Shown here one piece after another: positions 9,517 through 19,481 of a DNA stretch of 64,000 nt; the stretch's first letter is position 1, and each line of letters begins with the position of its first letter. Under the pieces are notes generated by a model. The model did not search any database, had not been told where the DNA came from, and saw only the letters and a list, made by a program, of their open reading frames with translations. Made by a program: the position numbers and the translations under genes. Source of the DNA: Paenibacillus faecis (GTDB lineage Bacteria > Bacillota > Bacilli > Paenibacillales > Paenibacillaceae); contig NZ_VSDO01000003.1 in assembly GCF_008084145.1 (NCBI RefSeq), positions 864,882 through 928,881 on the forward strand, in the 5' to 3' direction.

Positions 9517-10400
9517 GTCTAACGATACAGAAGAGTTTTGCGGAAGCGCAGGGGACCCCTTACGGTAAGTTATACCTGGTGGCTACACCGATCGGCAATC
9601 TGGAGGATATGACCTACCGGGCCGTCAGAACGCTGCGGGAAGCGGACATTATTGCGGCGGAGGACACGCGGCAAACCCGCAAACTGTTGACGCATTTTGA
9701 AATTTCGCCGGGCAAGCTGCTCAGCTACCACGAGCATAACAAGGCGGCGAGCGGGCCGGAATTAATCCGGTTTATAATAGAAGGAAAAAATTTGGCCCTG
9801 GTCAGTGACGCCGGATTACCGGCGATTTCCGATCCGGGCAGCGATTTGGTGAAATTGGCGGTAGAAGCCGGAATTTCGGTGATTCCGATCCCGGGGGCCA
9901 ACGCGGCTTTGTCGGCGCTGATCGTATCCGGTCTCCCTACCGAACGGTTTCAATTTATCGGTTTTCTGCCGCGGGATTCCAAAGAGCGCGACGTTCTGCT
10001 CCGTTCGCTGGAGGACGAGGCGAGCACATTGTTGTTGTATGAATCTCCCCATCGGGTGATCAAGACGCTGGAGGCCATTCTGGAGGCCTGGGGGGACCGT
10101 CGGGTCGTGTTGGCTCGTGAGCTGACAAAAAGATACGAAGAAATGGCACGGGGCCGTGTGAGCGATTGCTTAACGTGGCTGACGGAACATCCGCCGCTGG
10201 GGGAATACTGCCTGGTGGTGGAAGGAGCGGATCCCGCCAAGGTCAAAGAGAGGAAGGACGCTTGGTGGCAAGAATTATCGATTGAGGCGCATGTACGCCA
10301 CTATGAGGAAGAGCAGAATCTCTCCCGAAAAGAAGCGATGAAAAAAGCGGCCTCCGACCGGGGAATGACCAAACGCGACGTCTATAAATTGTTATTATAG
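9513..10400 (+). CDS. rsmI: 16S rRNA (cytidine1402-2'-O)-methyltransferase
   Basis: A 295-residue tetrapyrrole-methylase-fold enzyme that 2'-O-methylates C1402 in the decoding centre of 16S rRNA using SAM. Characteristic segments are LVATPIGNLEDMTYRAVRTL, AAEDTRQT, LVSDAGLPAISDPGS and FIGFLP, with a C-terminal helical domain. It overlaps trmN6 by four bases. In B. subtilis YabC holds the same place, before abrB in opposite orientation. Confidence 0.95.
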   Translation: MSLTIQKSFAEAQGTPYGKLYLVATPIGNLEDMTYRAVRTLREADIIAAEDTRQTRKLLTHFEISPGKLLSYHEHNKAASGPELIRFIIEGKNLALVSDAGLPAISDPGSDLVKLAVEAGISVIPIPGANAALSALIVSGLPTERFQFIGFLPRDSKERDVLLRSLEDEASTLLLYESPHRVIKTLEAILEAWGDRRVVLARELTKRYEEMARGRVSDCLTWLTEHPPLGEYCLVVEGADPAKVKERKDAWWQELSIEAHVRHYEEEQNLSRKEAMKKAASDRGMTKRDVYKLLL

Positions 10401-10433
10401 TGGGCTTCCTTTGGATCACGATAAAAAAAGCGC

Positions 10434-10478
10434 ACAAAAAAAGGGGCCTTGCAGGCCGGGTTCAAGCCTGAAGGCGCC
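10434..10478 (-). terminator. Intrinsic terminator for abrB
   Basis: Read on the minus strand, GGCGCCTTCAGGC pairs with GCCTGCAAGGCCCC and is followed by a run of seven Ts. The A-rich plus side could also help end the rsmI transcript. Confidence 0.65.
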
Positions 10479-10540
10479 AAGGAGATATGAAAAAGGTTAG
10501 AATTAACAGTTTTTAATAAACCTATTATATACTATATTTC

Positions 10541-10795
10541 TTAATTTGTCACAGGGGTAGGAAGTTCGGTCAAACATTCCTGGCAAACAATTTTGCCTTT
10601 GAAGTAAGTGACGTTCTCAGCATTGCCGCAGAAAATACAAGCGGGCTCGTATTTCTTTAGCATAATGCGCTCGCCGTCGACATAAATCTCGAGGGCGTCC
10701 TTCTCACCAATACCGAGCGTGCGGCGCAATTCGATAGGAATTACGACCCGTCCCAATTCGTCTACTTTTCTTACGATACCTGTTGATTTCATCAT
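10541..10795 (-). CDS. abrB: Transition-state regulator AbrB (variant C-terminus)
   Basis: An 84-residue AbrB-type DNA-binding protein that represses stationary-phase and sporulation genes during growth. Residues 1-50 (GIVRKVDELGRVVIP, ELRRTLGI, EIYVDGERIMLKKY) are nearly identical to the B. subtilis swapped-hairpin DNA-binding domain. The C-terminal half differs: it carries two CxxC pairs (CIFC near residue 53 and CQEC near residue 73) that look like a small zinc-binding module, replacing the usual C-terminal multimerisation domain. The start is ATG 10795 or the adjacent ATG 10792, after AGAGGGG on the minus strand. Confidence 0.94.
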   Translation of the reverse strand: MMKSTGIVRKVDELGRVVIPIELRRTLGIGEKDALEIYVDGERIMLKKYEPACIFCGNAENVTYFKGKIVCQECLTELPTPVTN

Positions 10796-11124
10796 AACCG
10801 ATGATTGCCCCTCTCGCTATAATTTAAAAGTGTCATTATTCGACAAACTTCTATCTTTTATGATAATTATAATACCAACCATTGCCAGATCAGTCAACCT
10901 ATTTATGGTAGAGTTCAGTATAATTTCTAATTTTAAGCTTTTTGAGGTCATGATGCAATGGGATTCTTGGCGTTTTACCCCATAATTTATAGATTCGACA
11001 TCTTGGAAGTTACTATACTGACTTATTACGACAAAATTCGACATAAAAACCTACGACATCAGTCACAATCCTTCTTTATTTATCAAAAACTATTTTTTGA
11101 AATTAAGAAAGGGGATTTTATGCC
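10796..11124. promoter_or_regulatory. Divergent AT-rich control region between abrB and the HD-domain gene
   Basis: About 330 bases without a gene, strongly AT-rich, between divergently transcribed genes. It must hold both promoters. AbrB and Spo0A binding sites would be expected here from B. subtilis knowledge; TTCGACAAACTTC near 10838-10850 and ATTCGACATC near 10992-11001 contain TCGACA blocks resembling inverted Spo0A boxes (TGTCGAA). No single promoter stands out. Confidence 0.4.
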
Positions 11125-12414
11125 ATGCACCTTCAGCTTCGGGAAGAAAAAGTTTTTAAGGATCCTGTTCATAATTATATTCATGTTCAGGATGAAATGA
11201 TTTGGTCGCTGATTAACACGGCGGAATTTCAAAGGCTGCGTCGGATCCGCCAATTGGGAACCTCTTATTTAACCTTCCACGGAGCCGAGCATAGCCGTTT
11301 CTCCCACTCCTTGGGCGTTTACGAGATTACACGTCGCATTATATCGCAGTTTGAGCGCGCCCATTATCCGGATTGGCCGCAGGAGGAGAAGCTGGTCGCG
11401 TTATGTGCGGCGCTGCTGCATGACCTGGGGCATGGACCGTTCTCCCATTCCATTGAGCAGGCGTTTCAGATGCATCATGAGGACTGGACCTGCAAAATCC
11501 TGCTCGGGGATACCGAAGTAGGCGAGGTACTGCGAAGACATGCCGAGGATTTCCCCGAGAAGGTGGCCTCGGTCATCCGCAAAGATTATGAGCATCCCAT
11601 CGTGGTAAACCTGGTTTCCAGCCCGCTCGATGCGGATCGCATGGATTATTTGTTGAGGGACGCCTACTTTACCGGCGTCAACTACGGAACGATCGATATG
11701 GACCGGATATTACGGATGCTGCGTCCTTTCCAGGGCCGGATTGTCGTCAAGGAATCGGGAATGCATGCGGTGGAAGACTATTTGATGTCCAGGTATCAAA
11801 TGTATTGGCAGATTTATTTTCATCCGGTGACGCGCAGTTCGGAGATTATTTTGCGGCAAATCTTTCGGCGGGCGAAGGAGCTCCATGCGGGGGGACACGA
11901 GTTCCGGTTTCTTCCGGAACCGCTGCCGGGTCTGTTCAAACGGGATTTGACCGTGCAGGAATACCTGCTGCTTGACGAAGCTTTGGTTCAAACCGCCTTT
12001 ATGCAGTGGAGGAACGAATCGGACGAATTGTTGAGCGATTTGTGCTCCCGTTTCTTGAACCGCAAATTGTATAAATATGTAGAAGTGGAGTCGCTGGACC
12101 TGGAAACGATTGATGAAATTCGCGCTGCCTTCGGGAGAATCGGGCTTCATCCGGAATATGACCTGGAAATTGATTTTCCGACCGATCTGCCTTATGATGT
12201 GTTTCGTCCGAACGGCGAATTTCGGGACAAACAGATCCTGTTGTTGGACCGGCAGGACCAGCTGAAGGAAATTTCCGAAGTGTCGGATATTGTGCGTTCC
12301 ATTAGCGGTTTGCACCGGGGCAAGTATCATTTGTACTACCCGGAGAATAAATTGAGACCGGTTATGGATCGGCTGCCGCGGCATATCGCGGAATATTTTG
12401 AACAGGGAACATAG
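11125..12414 (+). CDS. HD-domain phosphohydrolase (YwfO-like)
   Basis: A 429-residue HD superfamily protein resembling B. subtilis YwfO, a cytosolic nucleotide phosphohydrolase. Metal ligands are visible: HSRFSHSLGVYE, the HD pair in LLHDLGHGPFSHSIE (near residue 100), and the distal Asp in LDADRMDYLLRDAYFTG. Together with SGMHAVEDYLMSRYQMYWQIYFH they match the dGTPase/YwfO branch. The C-terminal half is a helical regulatory region. ATG 11125 follows AAAGGGG. In B. subtilis ywfO is elsewhere, so its place between abrB and tatD is a lineage difference. Confidence 0.85.
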   Translation: MHLQLREEKVFKDPVHNYIHVQDEMIWSLINTAEFQRLRRIRQLGTSYLTFHGAEHSRFSHSLGVYEITRRIISQFERAHYPDWPQEEKLVALCAALLHDLGHGPFSHSIEQAFQMHHEDWTCKILLGDTEVGEVLRRHAEDFPEKVASVIRKDYEHPIVVNLVSSPLDADRMDYLLRDAYFTGVNYGTIDMDRILRMLRPFQGRIVVKESGMHAVEDYLMSRYQMYWQIYFHPVTRSSEIILRQIFRRAKELHAGGHEFRFLPEPLPGLFKRDLTVQEYLLLDEALVQTAFMQWRNESDELLSDLCSRFLNRKLYKYVEVESLDLETIDEIRAAFGRIGLHPEYDLEIDFPTDLPYDVFRPNGEFRDKQILLLDRQDQLKEISEVSDIVRSISGLHRGKYHLYYPENKLRPVMDRLPRHIAEYFEQGT

Positions 12415-12426
12415 GAGGGACAACCC

Positions 12427-13218
12427 ATGGAACTATTTGATACACATACGCATATGGATGCGCCACAATTTGACGAAGACCGTCATGAAGCGATCGAACG
12501 CGCCTTGGCGCAAGGCGTGACGCGGATGATCAACATCGGTTTTAACCGCGATACGATCCCGACGACGATGAAGTTGGCGGAGACTTATGACTTCATTTAT
12601 GCGGCGGTAGGCTGGCATCCGCAGGACGCCATTACGATGAAAGAAGAGGATCTCGACTGGATTGCAAATTTATGCAAACATGAAAAGGTTGTCGCTATCG
12701 GGGAAATCGGTCTGGATTACTACTGGGATACGTCCCCGAAAGAGGTCCAGCACGAGGTATTCCGCAAGCAAATCCGGCTGGCCCGAGAGCTGGGAATGCC
12801 GATTTCCATACATAACCGGGATGCCCACGAAGACGTTGTTCGGATTCTCCGCGAGGAGCGGGCGAACGAAATCGGCGGGGTCATGCATTCCTATTCGGGC
12901 AGCTGGGAAATTGCCAAAATGTGTCTGGATTTGGGATTTCATTTGTCGTTTGGCGGACCGATTACGTTTAAAAATGCAAAGCAGCCCAAAGAAGTATTGG
13001 CGAAGACTCCGCTGGACCGATTGCTGATCGAAACGGATTCCCCATATTTGACTCCCCACCCATTTCGTGGGAAAAGAAACGAGACCGGGCATGTCCGTTT
13101 GGTCGCCGAGGCCGCTGCCGAGTTAAAGGGGATCTCGGTGGAGGAAATCGCTGAAATTACAACTCAAAATGCGCTGGAACGATTTGGTATCTCGAGTAAT
13201 CGGGAGAAAAACGGGTGA
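12427..13218 (+). CDS. tatD: TatD family metal-dependent deoxyribonuclease
   Basis: A 263-residue TIM-barrel hydrolase of the TatD (YabD) family, 3'-5' nucleases that act on DNA. Metal ligands lie in the expected order: HTHMD near the N-terminus, GEIGLDYY, SIHNRDAHEDV, VMHSYSG and ETDSPYLTPHPFRG. ATG 12427 follows CATAGGAGGGAC, 12 bases after the HD-protein stop, so the pair is probably one operon. In B. subtilis yabD precedes yabE, as here. Confidence 0.93.
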   Translation: MELFDTHTHMDAPQFDEDRHEAIERALAQGVTRMINIGFNRDTIPTTMKLAETYDFIYAAVGWHPQDAITMKEEDLDWIANLCKHEKVVAIGEIGLDYYWDTSPKEVQHEVFRKQIRLARELGMPISIHNRDAHEDVVRILREERANEIGGVMHSYSGSWEIAKMCLDLGFHLSFGGPITFKNAKQPKEVLAKTPLDRLLIETDSPYLTPHPFRGKRNETGHVRLVAEAAAELKGISVEEIAEITTQNALERFGISSNREKNG

Positions 13219-13409
13219 AAAAAAGAGTATTTCGGAAAGATTAATGCTTTTTAACCAACTCCAGTGAGTATATTACATTTTTTTAACCAATTATTAAAAT
13301 AAACGTTGTTGATTCGTCCTTTACAACATGCATCGAAACAGGATAGAATCTTTTCAGTAATCGATTTGGGGTCGTTAACTTGCCGTTGACGATTCCGTTA
13401 TATGGTTCC

Positions 13410-13617
13410 ATGAACCAGTCTCGCTGAGTCTCCGAACATGGAGAACGGGGGAACCGACTACAGTGCCGAAGGGATTTCCAACCGGACTGTAATTGATTTC
13501 TTTATCGGGTCTTTGGGGTGAATTCAAGGTCATTGCGCCGTGAGCGAATGGCGGAGAAAGGGCGGCTCTCTGCGTCCTAACCCGACAGCTAACCTCGTAA
13601 GCGTACTAAGAGAGGGC
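13410..13617 (+). ncRNA. Cyclic di-AMP riboswitch (ydaO-yuaA type)
   Basis: The region has the conserved ydaO landmarks in order: CGCTGAGTC near 13422, the GGGGGAACCG block near 13447, GCCGAAGGGATTTCCAACC near 13468, GGGGTGAATTC near 13516, AGGGCGGCTCT near 13559, and the terminal CCCGACAGCTAACCTCGTA near 13581. This RNA class binds c-di-AMP and normally turns expression off at high ligand; in many Gram-positives it controls wall-hydrolase and rpf-like genes, which fits yabE downstream. A terminator follows 34 bases later. Confidence 0.9.
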
Positions 13618-13650
13618 AAACTCGTGCATCCTATTACACCAAGACATTCG

Positions 13651-13698
13651 GAAGCCACGAAAGAGAGCCTCTTACTCTTTCTAGGGCTTCTTTTGTTT
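13651..13698 (+). terminator. Riboswitch expression-platform terminator
   Basis: GAAGCC...GAAAGAG pairs with CTCTTTC...GGCTTC, followed by TTTTGTTTT. Its position just after the c-di-AMP aptamer and before yabE makes it the likely switched element. Confidence 0.85.
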
Positions 13699-13748
13699 TG
13701 AATAAACGTAATAGGGTCATCATACTGTGTTAAACAGGAGGTGACTTG

Positions 13749-13793
13749 ATGCCGGGTAGACTGGGACGGGATGCGGAATGCGGCTTTCATTAG
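13749..13793 (+). CDS. Possible 14-residue leader peptide before yabE
   Basis: ATG 13749 opens a 14-codon frame ending in TAG 13793 and is preceded at ideal distance by AGGAGGTGA, one of the best ribosome sites in the window. The product would be MPGRLGRDAECGFH. It lies between the riboswitch terminator and yabE, 84 bases before the yabE start. No homologue is known to me. It may be a chance frame; only the strong ribosome site supports it. Confidence 0.35.
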   Translation: MPGRLGRDAECGFH

Positions 13794-13877
13794 GCATTTC
13801 GTAAAAATGAAATGTAGTCACGTCATATGTAACACGATTCGACCTAGACGGCGGGACTATGAAGGAGGACGGAAGAA

Positions 13878-15014
13878 ATGGGCATTTTCCGCAATGAGGA
13901 ATCCCATGAATCGCGCTCATCCAGCATGTCTTACGCAATGCGGTGGAAACAAGAACATCTACGTCAGATTTCGGTCGTCGGAATTTTGTCCATCGCGGTA
14001 GTTCTCATCATCCTGATTTGGTTTTACAGCCAAAGCAACAAAAAAGTATACTTGGTTGTTGACGGGCAGAGTCAGCAGATCGAAACCCGGAAATCGCTGG
14101 TCAATCAAGTGCTGGAAGAACAGTCCATCGTTTTGAAGCCGGAGGATAACGTGTCTCACTCTCTGGCCAGTTCGATTCAAGACGGGGACCGGATTGTCAT
14201 CCATCGCGCCGTGCCGGTCAAGGTAAGCGTGGATGGAACGACAAAGACCCATTTCACGACACAGGATAGTGTCCGGAAAGCAATCGAGGAACTTGGCGTC
14301 ACTTTGGGGCAGGAAGATAAAATTACACCGGCCTTGGACAGCAAAGTCTCGGCGAACTTGAACATCAAGGTCGTCCGCGTTACCAGACATAAAATACAGA
14401 CTACGCAAAACGTTCCTTTCACCGTGGTGAAAACCTCCGACAAGAACCTGCTTAAAGGAACGACGAAGGTGATGTTCCCCGGGAGCGAAGGCGTTGTAGT
14501 CCATAACATCGAAAAAGTGTATGAAGACGGAAAGTTCGTGTCCAAACACTGGCTCGGCAAAGAGGTCAAAAAGGCCGCTTCACCGAAAGTCGTTGCCGTT
14601 GGCACGAAGAAACCGACAGCAGTCGCATCCGCCAGCATTTCCCGCAGCGCCAACGCGGTTAATATCAGCGGCCTTACGACGAAAGGCGGCGTCTCTTTTA
14701 AATATAAAAAAGTGCTCAAAAACGTGACTCTTACGGCCTATTCCGCCGAGGAGGACGGCATCGGCACGCGCACGGCTTCCGGTACCCGGGTAGCGGAGGG
14801 AAGAACGATCGCGGTCGACAAGGATGTCGTTCCTTTGGGATGGTGGGTTTATATCGAAGGGGTCGGCTTCCGCAAGGCTGAAGATACCGGCGGAGCCATC
14901 AAAGGCCACAAAATGGATGTCTATTACGATTCCTTGAAATCGGCGAAGAATTTTGGACGCAAAAAAGGCCGGACCGTTTACGTCATCGGACCGACCAAAC
15001 CGGAATTGAACTAA
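13878..15014 (+). CDS. yabE: Cell-wall remodelling protein YabE (DUF348-G5-3D)
   Basis: A 378-residue surface protein related to resuscitation-promoting-factor-type wall hydrolases. Domains in order: short cytoplasmic N-terminus, one membrane anchor (about residues 33-50), two DUF348 repeats (about 55-160), a G5 domain (about 165-240), a Ser/Ala linker, and a C-terminal 3D domain (TAYSAEEDGIGTRTASGT, TIAVDKDVVPLG, EDTGGAIKGHKMDVYYDS) whose Asp residues are the likely lytic-transglycosylase centre. ATG 13878 follows GAAGGAGGA. Expression is predicted to be under the upstream c-di-AMP riboswitch. Confidence 0.94.
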   Translation: MGIFRNEESHESRSSSMSYAMRWKQEHLRQISVVGILSIAVVLIILIWFYSQSNKKVYLVVDGQSQQIETRKSLVNQVLEEQSIVLKPEDNVSHSLASSIQDGDRIVIHRAVPVKVSVDGTTKTHFTTQDSVRKAIEELGVTLGQEDKITPALDSKVSANLNIKVVRVTRHKIQTTQNVPFTVVKTSDKNLLKGTTKVMFPGSEGVVVHNIEKVYEDGKFVSKHWLGKEVKKAASPKVVAVGTKKPTAVASASISRSANAVNISGLTTKGGVSFKYKKVLKNVTLTAYSAEEDGIGTRTASGTRVAEGRTIAVDKDVVPLGWWVYIEGVGFRKAEDTGGAIKGHKMDVYYDSLKSAKNFGRKKGRTVYVIGPTKPELN

Positions 15015-15165
15015 CCGGAGCGTTTACTTTGCTTGGGGAATGGGATAATATTAGGATGATGAATAAGACGCGGATAAGAAGAGGAGAAATCCTCTTCTTT
15101 TTGTTATTGTGATGATGGAAACTATAAGCGGTCTTTAAACCAAAACGAGAGAGGTAAGTGCGGGG

Positions 15166-16624
<1,459 letters not shown>

Positions 16625-16625
<1 letters not shown>

Positions 16626-16650
16626 CCAATCCCTCTTTTCGCCCATACGA
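16625..16650 (+). promoter_or_regulatory. Candidate sigma-K promoter of yabG
   Basis: ACC at 16625-16627, a 16-base spacer and CATACGA at 16644-16650 fit the mother-cell sigma-K pattern; yabG is sigma-K dependent in B. subtilis. If correct, the transcript starts near 16659, which would favour a yabG translation start slightly downstream of the one called. Confidence 0.35.
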
Positions 16651-16663
16651 TGGGGTAGAGGTG

Positions 16664-17566
16664 ATGGAGTTGACGAATTTGGGAGACTTGGTCGTCCGCA
16701 AATCGTACGGTGGAGATATTACGTTCCGCGTCGAGCGTTTTGTGAGGGAGCAGGCCATTATCAAGGGAACGGAGTTTCGTCTGCTAGCCGACGCGCCGAT
16801 ATCGGATTTGGTGGTCATCAATGCGGATACGCCGGGAGAAAAAACGAAGCGTGCCCGGATCAAGGCAACCGAATCTCTGCAGCGGCTGCAAAAGGATCGG
16901 CTGGACCTGACCGAGCGCAATCGGTCGTCTTTGGGCCGCGATTTTATTCCGCAGGGGGAGCCGTCTTTTTTTGAGGTACCCGGTAAGGTCCTGCATTTGG
17001 ACGGGGATGAGAGGTACCTGAAAAAGAGCCTGAGCCTGTACGAAAAGCTCCGTGTACCGGCACACGGCTATTACGTCACGGAATCGGCGATGGCCGGGGC
17101 GCTGTACCGCCTGCTGCCGAACATCCAGCCCGATATTTTGGTGGTGACCGGACATGATGGGGTATTGAAGAACCGCCCGACGGCGGACTTGTATAATTTG
17201 TCCAGTTACAAGAACTCCAAGCATTTCGTCGAGGCGATCGCGGCGGCCCGCCAGTATGAGCGTAATTTCGATGCGCTGACCATTGTGGCGGGCGCCTGCC
17301 AATCCCATTTCGAGGCGCTGCTGCAGGCGGGCGCGAATTTTGCCAGCTCGCCATCCCGGGTATTGATACACGCCCTGGACCCCGTGTATATTGCGGCTAA
17401 AGCCGCATTGACCTCGATCCGCGACACGATCCATATTACCGACGTGCTGACGCATACGATCAGCGGCACCCAGGGAGTCGGCGGCATCGAAACCCGGGGC
17501 AGCTACCGGATCGGATTGCCGAAACTCAAGGATTTATCCGCGTTAAAGGTCATTCCCTCGATGTAA
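16664..17566 (+). CDS. yabG: Sporulation-specific protease YabG
   Basis: A 300-residue coat-processing cysteine protease made late in the mother cell; it cleaves coat proteins before crosslinking. Conserved blocks are GKVLHLDGDERYLKKSL, DILVVTGHDG, YKNSKHFVEAI and the C-terminal GACQSHFEALLQAGANFASSPSR with the candidate catalytic Cys and His, then GVGGIETRGSYRIGLP. ATG 16664 is called; a GTG one codon earlier, or TTG 16679 (aligning with the start of the family-conserved GDLVVRKSY), are alternatives. Confidence 0.92.
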   Translation: MELTNLGDLVVRKSYGGDITFRVERFVREQAIIKGTEFRLLADAPISDLVVINADTPGEKTKRARIKATESLQRLQKDRLDLTERNRSSLGRDFIPQGEPSFFEVPGKVLHLDGDERYLKKSLSLYEKLRVPAHGYYVTESAMAGALYRLLPNIQPDILVVTGHDGVLKNRPTADLYNLSSYKNSKHFVEAIAAARQYERNFDALTIVAGACQSHFEALLQAGANFASSPSRVLIHALDPVYIAAKAALTSIRDTIHITDVLTHTISGTQGVGGIETRGSYRIGLPKLKDLSALKVIPSM

Positions 17567-17611
17567 AATCGAGGGATTCAAGGGATTGCGGACAGTCTCG
17601 AAAAAAAATCG

Positions 17612-17641
17612 TTGACAACGCTTTTTTAGTGCTGATATAAT
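17612..17641 (+). promoter_or_regulatory. veg promoter 1 (sigma-A)
   Basis: TTGACA at 17612-17617 and TATAAT at 17636-17641, both perfect consensus, with an 18-base spacer. Confidence 0.8.
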
Positions 17642-17654
17642 TATTTATTTCGAT

Positions 17655-17683
17655 TTGACAAGTGACTCCTTTTCGTGTATAAT
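17655..17683 (+). promoter_or_regulatory. veg promoter 2 (sigma-A, perfect consensus)
   Basis: TTGACA at 17655-17660 and TATAAT at 17678-17683 with the optimal 17-base spacer, 28 bases before the veg start. The veg promoter of B. subtilis is also among its strongest; here there are two in tandem. Confidence 0.92.
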
Positions 17684-17711
17684 CAATACAGAAGGAAGGT
17701 GGTCACAGGCA

Positions 17712-17987
17712 ATGGCTAAAAATGCGCTGTCAGAAATCAAACACAGTCTCGAAGCTCACGTAGGGCAGAGAATTACGCTGCGGGCAAACGGAGGTCGCCG
17801 AAAGACCGTCGAACGCACCGGCGTATTGGAGGAAACCTATCCTTCGGTCTTTATCGTGAAGCTGGATGAAGAACAACAGACTTTTAAGCGTGTGTCTTAC
17901 AGTTATGCCGATATACTTACCGAATCCGTTGAAGTCATGGTTTGTGACGATAACAATGAAATGCGGCTGTCGTATATTAAACCGTGA
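17712..17987 (+). CDS. veg: Veg protein (biofilm-associated)
   Basis: A 91-residue Veg homologue, a very abundant small cytosolic protein; in B. subtilis it stimulates biofilm matrix genes by interfering with SinR. Conserved segments are [29 protein letters not shown] and [17 protein letters not shown]. The frame is open from 17655 inside promoter 2, but ATG 17712 follows AAGGAAGGTGG and aligns with the B. subtilis N-terminus (MAK). Two consensus sigma-A promoters precede it and a hairpin terminator follows. Confidence 0.96.
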   Translation: MAKNALSEIKHSLEAHVGQRITLRANGGRRKTVERTGVLEETYPSVFIVKLDEEQQTFKRVSYSYADILTESVEVMVCDDNNEMRLSYIKP

Positions 17988-18007
17988 ACATCATGATGAT
18001 TGCAGCA

Positions 18008-18050
18008 AACGGCCTTGGCGTCCGAAGGGATGCGGGGCCGGTTTTTGTTT
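18008..18050 (+). terminator. Intrinsic terminator after veg
   Basis: CGGCC / GGCCG stem with inner pairing TCC / GGA and a T-rich tail, 20 bases after the veg stop. Confidence 0.6.
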
Positions 18051-18093
18051 TTACCCGCAAGGAGAGAACGTGCACCCAGCGCGGACACGCGGG

Positions 18094-18124
18094 TGAATGA
18101 AAGCGAAGCCCGGTACGCATACTA
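18094..18124 (+). promoter_or_regulatory. Sigma-G promoter of sspF
   Basis: TGAATG at 18094-18099, an 18-base spacer and CATACTA at 18118-18124, the latter a perfect sigma-G -10 element. SspF is a forespore protein, so the assignment fits. Confidence 0.7.
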
Positions 18125-18165
18125 CGGGTGTTCTTGATCCATGACTTTCTAAGGAGGAATGGCCC

Positions 18166-18345
18166 ATGTCGCGCAGAAGACGCAGCTTCATGTCCGAGGA
18201 TTTGAAAGTCGAGTTGGCGAAGGATCTCGGGTTCTATGATACCGTCCGCAAGGAAGGCTGGGGCGGAATCCGGGCCAAGGACGCCGGAAACATGGTGAAG
18301 AGAGCCATCGAGCTTGCGGAGCGGGCCGCTGCCAAGCAGCCCTAA
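18166..18345 (+). CDS. sspF: Small acid-soluble spore protein, SspF family
   Basis: A 59-residue alpha/beta-type SASP (SspF), the DNA-binding protein class that protects spore DNA. The sequence begins [20 protein letters not shown] and contains [23 protein letters not shown], matching the conserved SspF core, then a helical tail ending in AAKQP. ATG 18166 follows CTAAGGAGGA. It lies between veg and ispE as in B. subtilis, with a sigma-G promoter upstream and a terminator after. Confidence 0.95.
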   Translation: MSRRRRSFMSEDLKVELAKDLGFYDTVRKEGWGGIRAKDAGNMVKRAIELAERAAAKQP

Positions 18346-18358
18346 TTCGGCCGCGCCT

Positions 18359-18391
18359 AACAGGTCTCCCCTTGGGAGGCCTGTTGTTTTT
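18359..18391 (+). terminator. Intrinsic terminator after sspF
   Basis: AACAGGTCTCCC pairs with GGGAGGCCTGTT across a CTT loop, with one mismatch, followed by a T run. Confidence 0.85.
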
Positions 18392-18506
18392 ATCGGGGGA
18401 TCAAGTAAGATGGAGGAAAGCCGGAGTTTGAAGTTATCGCATCTGTCTCCCGTGCATAGACGAAGAACCGAGTTTTTCTTATAATATGTAAGTCCGATGG
18501 GACGCG

Positions 18507-18535
18507 TTGAAAGCGGATTCCATTAGCGATACAAT
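18507..18535 (+). promoter_or_regulatory. Candidate sigma-A promoter of ispE
   Basis: TTGAAA at 18507-18512 and TACAAT at 18530-18535 with a 17-base spacer, 30 bases before the ispE start. Confidence 0.65.
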
Positions 18536-18564
18536 GAATGGATTATCGAAGGTGGGTGAGCGTC

Positions 18565-19419
18565 TTGAAAATTTATGAGAAAGCTCCGGCAAAAATAAAT
18601 CTGATGCTTGATGTTTTACATAAAAGACCGGATGGCTATCATGAAGTGGAAATGATCATGACGATGGTGGATCTGGCCGACCGGCTGGAAATGAGCGCTC
18701 TCCCGCGGGATACGATTATTATCTCGAGTCAGGCCGGTTATATTCCGCTCGATGAGAAGAACCTGGCTTTTCAGGCTGCCAAGCTGATTAAAGAGCGTTA
18801 TGACGTCCGAAGCGGCGTATATATACATTTGGATAAGAAGATTCCGGTAGCGGCCGGGCTGGCCGGGGGCAGCAGCGATGCGGCCGCGACCCTTCGGGGA
18901 TTGAACCGGCTGTGGGAACTGGGCATTCCGGATGAGGAATTGATGGAACTCGGGGCGGAGCTGGGATCGGATGTCCCGTTTTGCGTCACGGGGGGAACGG
19001 CCTTGGCGACGGGACGCGGCGAGAAATTGACCCCGCTGGCCAATCCTCCTCAATGTTGGGTCGTTCTGGCCAAGCTGCCGATCAATGTGTCCACGGCGGA
19101 AATCTACGGGCGGCTGAGAAGCGATCAAATTCACGTTCATCCTTCCGCCGGCCGGATGCGGGATGCGATCGAGCGGGGGTCTTTTGCCGGTGTCTGCGGC
19201 GAGCTGGGCAATGTGCTTGAGGAGGTGACGCTCCGGCTCTACCCGGAGGTGGCCCATTTAAAAGACACGATGATCCGCCTGGGGGCCGATGGGGTGTTGA
19301 TGTCCGGCAGCGGGCCGACGGTATTCGGGCTCGTATCCAAGGAATCCAAGGTGCCGAGAATCTATAACGGCCTGCGCGGTTTTTGCAAAGAAGTATACGC
19401 CGTACGATTATTAACTTGA
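18565..19419 (+). CDS. ispE: 4-diphosphocytidyl-2-C-methyl-D-erythritol kinase
   Basis: A 284-residue GHMP kinase of the MEP isoprenoid pathway, phosphorylating CDP-ME at the 2-hydroxyl with ATP. The N-terminus [28 protein letters not shown] and the glycine-rich ATP loop [21 protein letters not shown] are diagnostic; GSGPTVFGL is the third GHMP motif. The frame is open from 18538, but TTG 18565 follows AAGGTGGGTGA and matches the B. subtilis start. Confidence 0.95.
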   Translation: MKIYEKAPAKINLMLDVLHKRPDGYHEVEMIMTMVDLADRLEMSALPRDTIIISSQAGYIPLDEKNLAFQAAKLIKERYDVRSGVYIHLDKKIPVAAGLAGGSSDAAATLRGLNRLWELGIPDEELMELGAELGSDVPFCVTGGTALATGRGEKLTPLANPPQCWVVLAKLPINVSTAEIYGRLRSDQIHVHPSAGRMRDAIERGSFAGVCGELGNVLEEVTLRLYPEVAHLKDTMIRLGADGVLMSGSGPTVFGLVSKESKVPRIYNGLRGFCKEVYAVRLLT

Positions 19420-19481
19420 ATAGAACCGTACAAAGATGATATATTTTCTATAAAATATTCGGATTTAGCGAGGGGTCCTTC

